This document shows, one piece after another, positions 48,030 to 61,537 of a DNA stretch of 64,000 nt; position 1 is the stretch's first letter, and the number at the start of each line of letters is the position of its first letter. The DNA comes from Stercorarius parasiticus (lineage: Eukaryota; Chordata; Aves; Charadriiformes; Stercorariidae). Both the position numbers and the translations under genes were made by a program. Location of the stretch: assembly GCA_013396915.1 (NCBI GenBank), contig VWZL01000194.1:257127-321126 (forward strand). Direction: 5' to 3'. The notes below the pieces were generated by a model that saw only the letters and a list, made by a program, of their open reading frames with translations, was not told the DNA's origin and ran no database searches.

Positions 48030-48290
48030 ACACTAGCTTTGGTATTGCAATAAACAATGAGCAAAATTCACTTAACATTACACTACCACTTTTAAATCAG
48101 ATGTCCCACATACACAATTGAGATTCAATTAGAACTACCACTCCATGAAATAATTACCCATTGATTATTAGGGGCATTTACTGAAGATGAATCATACCTG
48201 GTATATTACATGGCTCAGTCCTCCTCTGGCATGCCTTAAATAGTTAATTGGTGATTACTGAACTTGCAAAAAGAGTCATTAAGTAGTGGG
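48030..48290. promoter_or_regulatory. AT-rich homeodomain-core block, possible conserved element
   Basis: Repeated TAAT/ATTA cores (AATAATTACC, TTGATTATTAG, GTTAATTGGTGATTAC), ATTGCAATAAACAATG (a SOX/FOX-type word) and CAATTGAG occur in a repeat-free block. Conservation across birds would support enhancer status. Confidence 0.3.
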
Positions 48291-51200
48291 ACTGCAGTGA
48301 AGCTGCTCAGTATTACTTGGAAGGGCCAGTGGCCCCATTCTTGAGAGTGGACACAGAGTCAAGCAGAGCAAAGAGCTCCGGGACTCTCCCACAGCAGCTG
48401 GTCCCTTACCCAAGTCTGCTGTTCAATAAAGCCACATCATGTCGGTGATGGATGGGTCTGTCAGGTGGTCACAAGCCCTAAATAACACCACTGAATTCTG
48501 TGGGCTAGCTGTCTGGATACTCCCCATATCATCCAGATAGTCCTTGGCCCTTTCAGATGAGCAGTCTTGCCCAAGGAACAGGTCTCCTCCAGCCAGCATG
48601 GGCTAGGTTATCACTGCAGCATGCCGGGGAGCACAAGCCCTCATTCTATTGAGGGAGGGACACAGGAGGGTTTAGCTTTGCTGTTGCAAATCAAACGAAT
48701 GACATGATTTGTGGCCTATCGTCTTTGACAACCTCCTTTAAACTGCTTATTTTAAAACAGGATAAACAACCTTGCAGAACACGGGGAGCCTGGTTCCTCC
48801 CAGGGCAAAGGGAAGCGGGAAGCCCCTGCAGCACCTCTGCCCGGCAGCTGGGTGAGGATCTCACCTACCTCCTGCCCTGCACCCTAGGAACTGTGTCCCC
48901 AGCAGAAGTGAGCTGTGTCCCCCTCAGCCCACAAAAATATTCTGCCAGCTCAGGATATGCCCCGATTCAGTTATAGGAAGGAGTAATACTGAAACTTGAC
49001 TTTCCTCTGCACTGCTTGAGTTAGCAAGGGGAGAGGTCTGTGTGGTAAACCTGAACATTTTCTTAATCATGAAAATAAAATCATTTCAAGGTCAAGTCAT
49101 ATTTCAACACTGAGGAATGAAGTCTTTGCTCCTCCAACCCCCCATTCAAGTTGGATAGAAATGCTCATTCAGAACATCCTCGCAAGTTAAAGCTGTTGAA
49201 ATACAGTTTCCCCTCCTCTAAACACAAACACAGATGTACTTGCTAGTGAGCAGCTACACTGAACAGGGAAGGGGGATTATTCCATCCAAGTCTCCATGTC
49301 ACTCAGTCATTTCAGGGCAGATTTTCTCTCCAGCACTGCTGGACCCACAGAGCCTGCAGGGTGGGAGGGTAAGTGAGTAGGGAAGAGCAAGAAGGTCCCT
49401 TTCACACTTCTGCAAGACCTTGCTGACTTGAAAATGCCACATTTTCAGCAAAGCAGCAGCACATCTAATAAATCACATCTGTACACTGCTTTATTCAAAG
49501 GCACTGACAGTTTAGGATTGACGACACCCAGGGCAACCTAGTGTCAAGCACTCCTAATGAAAACTATCCCATTTTGCTCCTGTAGTAGCAGCTGCCAACA
49601 GACATAATCTACTGGCATATGGAGAAGGCCATGCTAATCCCTGCAAGGTCATTAACAAGAGGGTGAAAATTACATGCAAAGCACCAGCTGTGGCATCCCC
49701 TGCTCCCTCACACTTGATGTTGCAGGGGCAACAGAGGTGAAAAATGCAAGTACATCTCAGCAGGCCAAGCATTTCTATTAAGAGCAGAGCTATTTTTCCC
49801 CCTTCCCCAAACCAATGTTCAGAACTGTTGAAATTCTTCCTGCACAGAGAAGCAGAAAGCCTTTCACAAGTGTTACCTGTTTTCCTAGTCAGCAATGACT
49901 CGAGAGGAGATTAGCTTCAAGTCAGCATTGCTGCAGGACAGCTGGAGCAGACAAGCTAACAAGAAGGTCTTGGCCCACCTTGAGATGTCATGAGGGCTGT
50001 CCTCTGCCACCACAGGAGGCAGGTAGCCATGTCCCATCTTCCCTGACAGCCTGTCATCGCTGGTACTATTGCCCTTTGGGGAACAGATGTGGGACTTTCC
50101 CTCATTGGATGCAAAGAGCATCTTTACACCCTTCTTTCGAAGCATTTTTCTTTAGGCCATACTAACAAGCCTGAACCTTCATTTTTAACACCTAGCCCTT
50201 ATTTCCATGGTCCCTGCTGGTTCACTCTCCTCAGATCAGGGGCCTCATCTTCTGTGTCCGTGCAGTGTTTTGCACTTGTATTGGTGCTCGGCAGGTAACA
50301 GGTACCAAAACCCACAAGAGATCTTTCATGTCCTGGCTGACTGGGACACCAGACACACAGCTGAACTCCAGCTTTGTGCTGCTCCTTTGGACTGGGTCTT
50401 TTACATGTACAGGCTTTCTGCTGCACTGCCAGGTTCACAGAGCACAGAGGTCCAAATACTTTCGCAGCAGCGAGGAGCAGCACTACATAGGGCTAAGGGG
50501 AAACTAAGCCCCCAATTTATACTCCCTCCAACCCTTAATCTGCTATTAAGAACCCTGTCCCTTCAGGCTCAGATTTGTATACTTTAACACTTACATGCAC
50601 ATACGAGCTCTGCTTCCGTAATCCCAAATTTACTTCCAAAGAGTATTCTACCCTCATATTTGTGTGGAAACTCAAGATCTGGTTTTGTCTTTTCATTAAA
50701 TCACGCAAACATTTTTATAAGCAATAAATCAAAAAGTCTGTTAAAACCCCCCAGCAACAACTACCTAAAACAAATCTTTTTCAATTTAAATCCCAGGCTG
50801 CATAACAATCAATCCCATAAACCCCATGATTGTTAACATTACTTTGGGTAATGTTTAAAAACATTAATTTCAAAAAATGTAATAGGAAAAAAGCTCTTTA
50901 AATCGGCAAAAAGATAAATGGTCTCCAGCAGCATGACCTTTTTCCATACCACGGTGACATTGAATCATTTTAAAGTTATTTACATTTTCATTCTTCCTTG
51001 GAAAAATGTTGACAAGGCTTTCACAGGCCATAATGGATACTCAGCAACATCTATGGAAAGTGTAACTGCATCAAGAGCCCTTCCTCAATTCCTCTTCACT
51101 GCTTCACACCAAACAGCTTTAATTAATGGAGGAGAGGTGACTTCAGAGCCAGCCTTCTCATTAGCGCGACTGGCTGATCTGTGGGAAGTGACACAGCTCC

Positions 51201-52840
51201 CCAAAACACAGCTAATGCAACCTGCCAGTTGGGTTTTTTTAACCACCAGTGTCTTTCTGCCTCAAGCGTATGTGCCTTCAACTCCACTTTTCAAAGATGA
51301 GTTTGACCTCCAGGCTCATGATTGCCATCAGGCTGCAGGTTGGTCTGTGACAGCTGAGAAATACCCGAGATAAGTCTTGGCTTTACTTTCCCCATCTGTA
51401 ACTGGAGCATCCACTGGTGAGAGGCAGCGTTGTAGCGTACACACAACACATGGTGTCCAATGCAGGCAGTGTACATCTTATATCTAATATACTTGTAGGC
51501 TCAAATAGAGCTACATAGAAATCTTTTAGAAAAGACACTTGCACACAAGTGTGTTGGGGCAAATAAAGTCTGGAGCAGTACATGATACCTGGGGCTCTGC
51601 CCTAAGGAGTGCTGGTGCAGAGACCTGTGACTTTACAAAGCCATCCCTGGGGTAAGGTTTGACACCTTCCCTGCACTAATTCACAGCAGGAGGAGGGATG
51701 GCCTTAAAAAAAAAATAAAGATAACTCTGGCTTTCCCTTCCTCCATCCTCTGCTGAGCATTTGGGTCTTTCTGCCCGGACTAGCAGAAAGTAAAACATCT
51801 GCCATGCTGGAAGCAGGAGGTGACTCCTGAGTGACTCCTGTCACCACAGACACAGCAAGCCAGGGGCAACAGGGCCAGACTCAGCCCTGACTCATGAGCC
51901 TTCATCAGGCTTCCATTATATCCCTGCTGCCAGTTCCAGCCCAGGGACCCCAGTTCCAGCCCAGCCCTCTCCCTGCAGGCTGTTGGGCACAGCAGGGAAC
52001 ACACAACCACATCAAGGCTCCATGCACTGCAACTTGATCTCTGCTGGGCTTGATATAATATTAATGACAAGTGATGTGCCAACCCCCAGAGGCACAAAAG
52101 CGCTCATATTCCAGCTGTGCTAGGCCTGAAGGAGAAACACAGGCTCACCTTGACTCCAGGGCCATGCCAGGGCCTGAAAACCCTGCAAACACACAAGAGC
52201 ACAGAAGCTCCTCGTACCCACAGCCCCAGCTCTCCTGCCATCCTGCCCCTGCCTCCCTGCAGCACCAAGGGTGTACGACAAGGTGCAGAGGGACCTCACC
52301 CAGCGCTGCCGCTCTCCCCCAAGCATGGAGGGGCTTCCCACCCCCAGGGCAGACATTGGGACACAAGGACATGTCTTATGGCAGCACACCACAGCCGGGC
52401 CTGATATCAGGCTGCAAAAATCTGAGCTGAGCACTCGGTTATTTCAGTGACTGCTCCTATGGATGCGGATGCTGCTTCTTGTGGGGCTGCTCCGGAGCCC
52501 CCCACATCATGCTGTGCTCGGTCTGAACAGTTAAACTTGCACATAGGACGTAACCCACTGCCCTTTATGTTGAAGTGGGAATCAAATATCCCAGCTGATC
52601 AAAGCATGCCCAGTTAGTGTTCTTCCAAGTTAATGAGATGCTTCAACTAACACAAGGGAATTTGTTTCTGAAAGTGATGATGAAAATGATGATTTTCCTG
52701 TTGGCAAATTTAGTGATAAAAACTGCGCAAATCTGTATTTCAATGGATCTGGGCTACAGCTACATCTCCAGACTGACTCAGTTGGTTACGCTGCCCCTGT
52801 TGCCACAGCATGGCTAATATCAACATCCCACAATTAACAT
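48291..52840. other. Gene-free interval
   Basis: I see no gene. A 20-base direct duplication with unit CAGTTCCAGCCCAGGGACCC lies at 51931-51968. Block 50680-50920 is AT-rich. Open frames up to 151 codons (50918-51373, plus) show no domain and no splice context that I can defend. Confidence 0.45.
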
Positions 52841-52849
52841 GCAGCATAT

Positions 52850-52863
52850 TAATCCATGCAAAT
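52850..52863 (+). promoter_or_regulatory. Abutting TAATCC and octamer ATGCAAAT
   Basis: TAATCC (52850-52855) is followed with no gap by a perfect octamer ATGCAAAT (52856-52863). TAATCC is bound by PITX/OTX proteins and ATGCAAAT by POU factors such as POU1F1 or POU3F. Both classes act with LHX3 in the pituitary. The pair sits in an AT-rich block (52805-52990) with further TAAT cores. Confidence 0.45.
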
Positions 52864-54913
52864 AAATGAGCCTGGTCCTCTAGTCCAGAAAAACACTTGG
52901 GGGACCAATTCTTTATTTCCGAGTGTATGATTAGTACAAATTAAAACCAGAATAAGTTTTAATTTTGCCACATCAGGCAAGTTCATCAAGAGCCAATCCC
53001 AATATCCTCCTTATCCCCCAGAGCCAAGCCCCAGCAAGAGCATAACAAGGGGATGTTTCAACTAGAATGATTAGGACAGTCCAGGAAAATTAATTTTGAA
53101 GTTCATGGCAGCCTCCTGTCAGAAACAGGCCACAGCGAGGAGGGTATGTTCACAAAATGAAAATGAAAAGGCTGCGCTAAGTACCGCTGGTGGCAAGGAA
53201 CAGAAGCAGGATCTGGCTCTGCTGCTTCTCAATTGCTCTCATAAAAGCCCCATTTAATATGAAGCCAATTCAACATGATAAACTCAACAACTGGAGCCCA
53301 GCTCCCAAACACGGAGGTCTGCTGTCCAAATCCTCCCTCATTTAGCTAAAGGCTCCCCGCAGCTCTGGGTTAGGGCTGCTCAGAGCCATCAGAGCGGTTG
53401 CTGGCCAGAAGGGCTGTGTGCTGACCAACATGAGCTGGGTAGCGAGGACTACAATGGATATTTAACTTCATTTTCCAAAGAGCATAGTTACAACAAGTAT
53501 CTTTTTAACACACCCCCCTTCTGCCACCGTGGTCTGCTCGGTGCACACAGCCCAGCTTGGCTCCGTCATCCTCAGAGAAGCCCATCAGGCACCAGCTGGG
53601 CTGTGGGACCTCCATCCCACCGCACCTGAGAAAGCAACGGCTTTGGTGCAGTGATACACAGTGTTTAGCCCTTCCTTAGCCAGAAGGGAATTACCATCCC
53701 TCCTCTTCTGCACACACAGAGCTTGGTTCGTCCCTCTCATTCACCAGGAGCCTCCCACCCCAGCACACAGAGATCCCCCCCAGAGACGAGGCAGGAGCAG
53801 ACCCAGGGCAGGACTGCTCCAGGAGCAGGAATTTCAGCATCCAGCCTACAGAAATTTTTTTGAGTTTCAAATTATCATTCATATCTGAGAAAACAAAACA
53901 AATCACAACAAACCCTAGTCCAACTTGCAGCACGCAGAAGGAGAAGCAGCCACAGCTCAGCATTGTGCAGCCTCACAAAAAGGAGGCAGCAAACAACTCC
54001 ATCCTCTCAAACCCAGGCTGTGTTAAAATAAAGGCTTGTTGTACATCGAGCCGAGATCAGCTTTGCTTTGGGGATTTTAGTTACAAAAAGAATGACACAT
54101 TGGGAACCAACCTGCCCATGGGTATAAAGAAACACATACTGCTTAGTCTATGGGACACGCAAATACCAGGATAGATCCTGGAGAAACATCAAGCACTGTG
54201 TTCTGGAGATGACACCATCCCCCCCAGCACACGAATTTGCAACAACTTTCCCCCAGACCAGCCTCACAACTGACCTTCAGCTCAGAGAGAAGGTTCAGTC
54301 CCAAATGGTCACTAACAGAGCAACTCCATGGTGCTTGAGGGAAGCCAGGAACCAGCAAGGACACAGCCCTGGAAAAGGGGCAGCCAGGAGCCATTAAATA
54401 AGTCCCCTCTGGCCTCACCTGCAGAGCCCAGGTGGGACTTGTTGAGGCCGATCCCTCGTTACAGGCAGGTTTGAGTAAATCAGCCATTTCAAGCGGAAAT
54501 AAACCTTCCACCCCAAATCCTGCCCAGCCCTGTGCGGGGTGGCTGTGCGAGGACACAGCCCTGGGGACACCCTTTCCCCCTGCTGCTTTGCACTTCTGTT
54601 AAATGTCCCTGATTTACACCCCTGTGAGAGAGGGGAGCCTGGCGTCGCGCCCCCCGCGCCTGCCCTTAATAAGTATTCCGATGTGCTCTTTCCATAGATT
54701 GAGAACAACATCCTCCCTCGGAAAAACAGAAGTGATTCCTGAATTAATTTAGATTTCCCGCTGCCTTGTTAGACCAGCTGGATATGGCACGCTTCATCTT
54801 CTCTGCAAACAGTGCCGCGGTCCCGCTGGGACACTCAGCACTTTATAAACCTGTCAAGCCCTTAAAGCTGGTGACCATGAGGCTTCACAACAAAACGCGT
54901 TGAGGTTTATGGC

Positions 54914-54934
54914 CACACACACACACACACACAC
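54914..54934 (+). repeat. (CA)n microsatellite
   Basis: A run of CA of about ten and a half units; it is the longest dinucleotide repeat noted in the window. Confidence 0.92.
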
Positions 54935-55144
54935 CAGCCAGCCCTGGAGAGGAGAACTGGCGTGGATGGTTTTGGAAGTGAGGGGATGTTGTTTTGTGCT
55001 ACGGTTTCATTTAAAAGTAAGGGGAAAAAAAATGCACTGCGTGATTTATTTTAAAGCTTACAAGCTGCTGCAAACTGCAATGCTTCGAGAGCATGTGTAT
55101 ATACATGGCAAACAGGAGATTGTCTCCAACATCATTTGCATTTG

Positions 55145-55167
55145 TCCCTTCCCTCCCTCCCTCCCTC
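55145..55167 (+). repeat. (CCCT)n simple repeat
   Basis: About five TCCC/CCCT units in a pyrimidine-only stretch. Confidence 0.85.
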
Positions 55168-57280
55168 ATGCAGCGAGTGTTTTCAAAAGGCCTTATCCTG
55201 GAGACGGCTGGAATACCCGCAACTTCTGTGGAAATCAGAGACTTCTGGGTGCAGAGCACCTGATCGAGCTGGTTTTCATTTACAAAACATATTGTTCTGC
55301 CAGTTCCCCCCCGCCCAGCACCTCCAGCGCTGATTTATTTTCTCTACTCTTCCAACAAGCTTCAGAAGATTATTTTTATTTTTTTTTACGCAACCAACAT
55401 TGATTCAGCATCCCTGTGACCTGCCTCGGGACGAGGGCTCCCTGCCTCCCTCGACACGCAGCGTGGCACGGGCAACGCGCAGCCGACGTGCCCTGGCATC
55501 CCTTGGGCTGCTCCTTCTGTTCAGAGTGATGCCCATCCCCGCAGCACAGGGTTTTTGAGCTCAGAGCCGCAGGTTGGTCCCTGTGAGCCGCACTCAGCTG
55601 GCCCACGCTGGCTACCTCCCAGCTGGAGGGGGCTACCAGCTCCCGGCCGTGCCGCTTTCCTCCCACATGGCGGTTTGCTCAGCCTAACAAGTCAGCATCT
55701 GATGAAGTCTCCGCCGTTTGGGTCCCTCAGGGATTATAATATGACTGCAGCAGGTCCCAGCTATTCTCTGCAGCCCAGCATGTTGTTGCTTCATTAAACG
55801 CCAAATTGTTACATTAATTCTAACTGCCCTGTAGAGATGTAGCTGTCAGGAATGATTTACTCGCCTCCAGCTGACTCAGAGACTTTTCACAGGCTCCTGT
55901 GTAGGAGCTGGAAGAGGCCAGTGCCCGGGTGGGAGCAGGACACGGACGTGTGTCCAGCCAGATACTGGCAGCAAGTGGCTCTGCCCTCCCCGGGGAGACA
56001 GAGGTGCTCTTCAGACCCCAGTGGAAAAATAACCAGGGAGCTAAAAAAAGGTGTGGAGTTTGTTCCTGTCTGAACTGGGAGCTGCTAGTGACCTGTTAAA
56101 AATGCAGCATCTTTGCTGGAATATTTTCTGAGTGTAAATCTCTGGGATGTCTCCTTCACCCCAGCCGGCAGCTCTGCCTGCGCTGCGGGAGGAGGGTCCG
56201 GGTCAGACGTAAGTGTCAAAAAACATCCCCAGTGAGTCAGGACTGAGCCATTTGTTAGCTTTCCTCTGTGTTCTCCCTGGGTTCAGAGCAAGAAGCTCAG
56301 CGCTTCACACACAGCAAATCGGTCGGAAGAAGGGGAAGGGACCCAGGTCCCCTCCACTGGGATACTGCTCCCTTGGGAGCATCGCTGTCCCAGAGCCCCA
56401 AAACAGCAGCCGGGGTGTGTTGGCCAGTGCTGGTCCACTGCCGGTTGCCTGGCCCCAGAGCCCCCGGGCTACACCAGGTCTCCTTTATTTGTTTCTTAGA
56501 AATTCCCTGAGTCTTCGTTCAGAATGGGAAGAAGACAAAACATCTTGATAGCCAATATGCAGTTTCTGCTTATAAACCAAAAAAGATGATTTAAATAGCA
56601 TCTTCTGCCAGGGATCACGGTCTGTGTTTTCTGTAGGCAGCTACACATACCTTCCTGACACTTCTCTTACACACACACATTTATATATGTATATCTGTAT
56701 CCTGCAAGATAAATAATATGCAGAAACTGACCGTGTTCTAACATGGAAAAGTTCATTTAAATCCAGAAGCCTTGCATATTTGGCTATTAAATTATTTTTC
56801 ATCCCTGGATTGCAAAATGCTGAGCACAAAAGCAGTCCTTTCTGCATCCTAAATCAACGTTTTTCCCCAGGCTCTGTTCCCTATCCACTACACGGGTGCC
56901 AACAAACACGCCTGCACGTGTGGTTTAGTGCAAAATGCATAATAAGGATGTCAGAAAGGAAAAAAAAACCAAAACAATTTAAACACCTTTCCTTTTTTTC
57001 TCGGCGTGTTTTTGCTGGTTTTCTTGTCGGGTCTTAACAAAGTCATTTGCTGCTTTTAAACGTTATTTCAGTGTATAAATCATGCAGGTCTTTGCTTTCC
57101 TGCCTTGTTCCCGCAGACCTTGGTGCTTGCAGGGAGAGGCAAGGCGGGACGTGCGGGGTGGTGAGAACACCTTTGCTCGGATGCTTTGACATCTGGGAGA
57201 AGCCACCGGAGGGGAGCTGGAGGTGACCCAGCCCCAGCCACCTTCCCTGCTCCCCATGGGTGAGGGGTTTCACCCGGCCA

Positions 57281-57350
57281 TGTCCCCAAAGGGGCATTAA
57301 TATCCCCAAAGGGGAACTAATGTCCCCAAAGCAACACTAAGGTCCCCAAG
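57281..57350 (+). repeat. 20-bp tandem repeat, 3.5 copies
   Basis: The unit begins TGTCCCCAAAGGGGCATTAA. Copies start at 57281, 57301, 57321 and 57341 (the last partial), each diverged by a few bases. The first half of the first two units (CCCCAAAGGGG) is itself near-palindromic. It is a small minisatellite. Confidence 0.9.
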
Positions 57351-57397
57351 CCCTGCACCTCGGGGACATGGTCTGTCTCCAGGCCAGCCCTAGGACC

Positions 57398-57412
57398 CCA
57401 GCAGGGGACACC
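57398..57412 (+). promoter_or_regulatory. CTCF-like core site
   Basis: CCAGCAGGGGACACC matches the CTCF core at 14 of 15 positions; the mismatch is A for G in the GGC triplet, a position that matters for binding. It lies 48 bases right of the 20-bp minisatellite and about 4 kb from the LHX3 end. Confidence 0.35.
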
Positions 57413-60400
57413 CCCCTTTAACCACCTCGTTCCCCTGGATGAGGCTGGATAAAGCCCACGTACCCCATCCCTGCTTGGCTGGGCTGGCACCGGCTGCTCG
57501 AGGAGTGGCTGCCGCAGAAGCTGTGCAAGCGGAGCCGGGCGGATTATCTGCCCTCCCGGCACATGGCTCCCACTGGCCTCCCCGCTCCTGGCCGGGCTCA
57601 CAGGCGTTGGGTTACTGCGAGCGCCGGCAGCGGTGGACGGGGTCCCCGGCAGAGCCTACACCCTGCGGAAATTCCAGAAAATATTTAAGAGTAAGGTGGT
57701 GTCTCTCCCTCCTGGCATGAGGGGTTTGTTCTCACTGGCCTCATACAGGGAATCAGAATGAGAAAAAAATAAGCTATTTCTACTGTTTGATACAAAAATT
57801 AATAATTTCCTGTGTCTATAGGGAATGCAAGTTTAGGCACAACTGCTTCTAAAAGATTAATATGCCGTTGAGAAGAAAAGCTTCATACATTAGATTTTCC
57901 TCGCTAAGAGCACAAAAACTTTCCTGCCTCCCATGTCATGCACTCGGGCAAATCGGCGGAGGTTGTAAACCTCACCTGCAAATTGAGCAACGCAAAACCC
58001 CGCTTCCTAATTCTGTTTGGGTTTTACAAGCTGTCAGTCAGTTGGATAGCGTTAGTTTTATTTGCTTCTTTCAAATTGGTTTTCTTTTTAACGGGAAGAA
58101 AGCATTTATAGTAATGGAATCCCTGCCCTCGGCCCTGAAAGGAGAGGCTGAAATGCAATCCCTGAATTTTGTATCAGGATGTTTGGGGAGCTCTTCTCCG
58201 TGTTCAGACGAGCAGAAACACCGGCAACTTCCAAGCCCTTCTGCCTTCCAGAGCAAAGCACAAAGGCAGAGCATGAAATTTGCATTTCTTCCTTTCTTAA
58301 ATCCAGCCATCCGCTGGGAATTCCCAGGGTGAGAGGAACAACAGCGCCTGTTATTTGCTGGGAGGGAAACGACGAAAAAAAGATCTATAACATACGTGTT
58401 CAATTACTACAGTGTCTAGGCAGTGGTTTTATAACAGCATCAGTATCCTAAAATCAACTACATTTCTGTCTTGCTGTTTTTATTTCCTGCTTTTTCAGGA
58501 AATAAGAGTCTTTTATAGTCTTTTTTAGTCTTCTGTAGGAAAATGCTATTTCTACTTGAACTGCCAAACTGTTTTGATGCAAAACACTTACCCGGGTTTG
58601 GTGGGGGTGTTTCCAGATCGTAGGGCAAGAGAAAAGAAACCACGGAATTCCTGAAAACACAAACTCTTGTTTTCTCTTTGGGTGAAGTTTTGTAATTTGC
58701 TTTTAAAAAAAATCCCATAATTTTCTAATTACTCCGTAAGTTTTGTTGTCCCTGTGATATACCTATGGGCTCGCAGCAACAGTTGTCTCTTTATTACTGA
58801 ATTCTGGAGAAGGAAGAAAAAGCAGCCCCAGGCTCTTCCTGCCGAGCCCAGCCCTGGGCTCAGGCTCCGGCGCTCAGACCCCGGTGAGGTGAATTTCTGC
58901 CGTGGCCGCAGGAGACGCCGCTTCACCCATCTGAGAAATCCCCTGGGAGCAGAGACACGAGTGAATTTGCACGTATCACCCCCAGGTCCAAGCTGGCGCG
59001 GTGTTTTTACACCCAAAGCCCCGTGGTGTCAGGCAGTGGGGTTTCTCCCTTCCCTGCGGTAGCTCTTGGACGGGGCGGCCTGAAAAAAAAGGGTGAGTTT
59101 CCCTTTAGAGTGAACATCGCAGCACTGAGGCAGTGTGCACGTACCTGTTTCGCTTTGGGCAGGGTTCTGCTCGCTCAGAGGGCAGAAACTGCACATGTTT
59201 CTTCTCCTCGGGTGCAATGTGTGTGTAACGGGAGGGGGGGAAGCTGTAAAGACGCTTGCACAACGCTGGTGGTTAACAAGGATTTTGCAAATCTAAATCT
59301 TTCTGCAAATGTTGTCAATACCTGCTCACTTCTGGAGACGACAGTGTCCCACCCTCGCCAAGCAAAGCGGGGGGTGACGGCCGCGTGTTATGGCAAGCAC
59401 ATGTCCCCCCGCAGCGGCAAAATGGCGAGGGCGATTATAGCAAGAGCCCAGGGACAACGTCACCCTGTTCCAGCAGTGGCAGCGTATCCTTTAGAAAAGG
59501 TAAGGAATAAAAGCCTGGACTTTCCAGGCGTCACTGCCTGACACCTGGTGAGTCCCCGGGGCAACGGTGCCGTGCCATGCCGGTGTGCCAGCAGCCTCCC
59601 GGGGACAGCACAGCTCCTCCCGGGCGTCCCCTCGGGGTGCAAAATTCGGGATGTGTGTGCCGGAGCAGCGCCCGCGGGGACAGGGAAGGAGGCAGCTGAA
59701 CCCCCGCTGGTATCAAATTCACACGCTCCAAAGATGCTTGATACACGGAAGACCCTGGCGGAAAAATCCCCTGACTTCCCAGGGCAGTGGGAAGCTCAAA
59801 GCCCGTGTGCTTTAAAAAGTGTCTCCCGTCTGATTCTTAAATCAGAGACTTCAGCGAAGTGCTTCACTCCGCTCCGAGGAACGGGACACAGGCGTTGGTG
59901 TATGGAGATGTGCCTGTTCACGTGCCTCTCGCGTGTGTACACGCACACGGGGTGTATATGTTTGATCAAGCTTCGTTCCTCAGGGGTCTTTTCTTTCCCT
60001 TTCTGATTTCTCTTTGAAATAGTCCAATATCTGACTTTCTGTTCACAGACGGACAATATCAGGCTCTGCTGTTTTCTATCGCTTCGTCAGCACAGATTTC
60101 TGCTTACACCTTTGCGACGAATGCTGAAAAACAGGCTTGACCTGTCAAAAATAGCTTGACCGCGATCCAAGCCTGTGCACGCACAGAGCAATGCCAGGCT
60201 CTGAAACTGTCGTCTTTTTTTTGTTGTTGTTGTTTCAGCTTATCAAAGCATCTTTACATCAGTGGGTTTGCGCCTGTGTTTAAAGGGAAGAGTGTATGTC
60301 AGCACTTTGTTGAGTCATGGCATCGAGTTTTGAGGGCTTTTCCTTTTCTTTTCAGGTATTGCACTTACCTGTATTGATGCTTTAGATGTGAATTTAGCAA

Positions 60401-60427
60401 AAGACTATTTAAAGTTTAGCTGACAAA
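57413..60427. other. Gene-free flank downstream of LHX3
   Basis: I see no gene. The interval holds a reverse octamer ATTTGCAT at 58278-58285, GC-richer stretches near 57.5 and 58.8-59.7 kb, and a GTT-rich pyrimidine tract ending TTTCAG at 60211-60239. Open frames up to 172 codons (59023-59541) overlap frames on the other strand and show no domain. Confidence 0.45.
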
Positions 60428-61537
60428 TTTATTTGTAATCTTGAAGTATTTGATCATCAGAGAGAAAGCGATAATATAAATAAAAGACACTGGACATTCA
60501 CATAATCTACAGTTAATTCGATAATTTTTTTACAGAGAACAATATACATGTTGTCTTGCCTTTTTCCTCACAATCAGCTCGCGCTTTATTGGCGGAAACA
60601 CACAAACCCCGGGAACAGAGCGGTGTCGCCAGGGAAGTGTCCGCTCGCCCCGACACGCTCCCAGCGGTGCCTGGAGAACGGCTGGAACTCAACCAGCCAA
60701 ACCCCCCCGCTGAGAGACCCCCCCGAGAAGGTATTTGGCAACGAGACATCAGGGTGATTTTTGAGACACTTTGCAGTAAAACTGTTGCAAAGGAATGTGA
60801 AAGAAAAGCATAAAATTCACAACCCAGAGCCGCTAGTGTTCCTGGGTCAAGAAAAAAATCACCTCTTGACCTCGTGATAAAAGTGTAGTTATTGGGTAAT
60901 AAATACATCTATTCACGGTTTAATTCTTATATGGAAGAATAAAGCTAGCAATCTACAAATTAAAAAGATGAGAAGCAGAATTAACATACGATTTTCATTT
61001 TACAAAGGAAAAGGGTTGTTGATAAATGATTGGCATATTAAAGAGCATTTCATTTTAGAAAAGTGAATGTAAATTCAAAATAAAACAGAACATACCGCAT
61101 CGGTGCACTTTTTAAAAAATCTGCTGGAAGAACAGAGAAGTTTTCTACCATGGGTTTCTGAAGTGATTTACTATTAACATTTCTCCTATAGAAATATAGA
61201 CATTGTCACACCTTTTACCGTGGATGAGGACTTTATTTTCTCTTAAAAAGGTTTCGGTGTGGATGGGTGATGAAGCAAAGTCCTTGCATTGGAGAATGCA
61301 CCGACAACAGAAAGCAAAAGACCTTATACCAAATCTGTAAAGCACAAGTCTCGGTGTTTAGTAAAGACACAATAATCAGTTTCGCTTGGACGCTCCGTAT
61401 GTTAATCACTGCGGGGCGACTGCTGTTGCCCACCGTCCTCTGCCAACCCGCTGCTGGGTCGCCCTCCGAAAGCTCGGCCGCTCTCTCCATGTCGTCACGC
61501 TTTCCTGCCCCGCTCGGCAGCCACAGTTCATCCCTCC
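60428..61537 (-). other. Possible extended LHX3 3' UTR / downstream flank
   Basis: This is non-coding sequence downstream of LHX3 with three further minus-strand AATAAA hexamers (61237-61232, 60590-60585, 60433-60428). The part near 60580-60700 is moderately CpG-rich, and 60880-61130 is AT-rich with no transposon. A plus-strand pyrimidine tract ending in TTTCAG lies just outside, at 60211-60239. I see no coding exon here. The region is either an extended UTR or an intergenic flank. Confidence 0.3.

Larger units (their letters stand above)
52864..57280. other. Gene-free interval
   Basis: I see no gene. It contains the CA repeat at 54914, a CCCT run at 55145-55167 and a perfect reverse octamer ATTTGCAT at 55134-55141. 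The open frame at 54900-55403 (167 codons) begins inside the CA repeat and has no domain. Confidence 0.45.

Noticed and set aside
54900..55403. 167-codon plus-strand open frame
   Set aside because: It begins inside a CA microsatellite (His-Thr repeats), which shows a chance origin.
59023..59541. 172-codon plus-strand open frame near LHX3
   Set aside because: No known domain; low-confidence composition in a GC-rich flank.
60211..60239. Strong plus-strand splice acceptor look-alike (GTT-rich tract, TTTCAG)
   Set aside because: No recognisable coding sequence or donor follows; it may be a simple GTT repeat.
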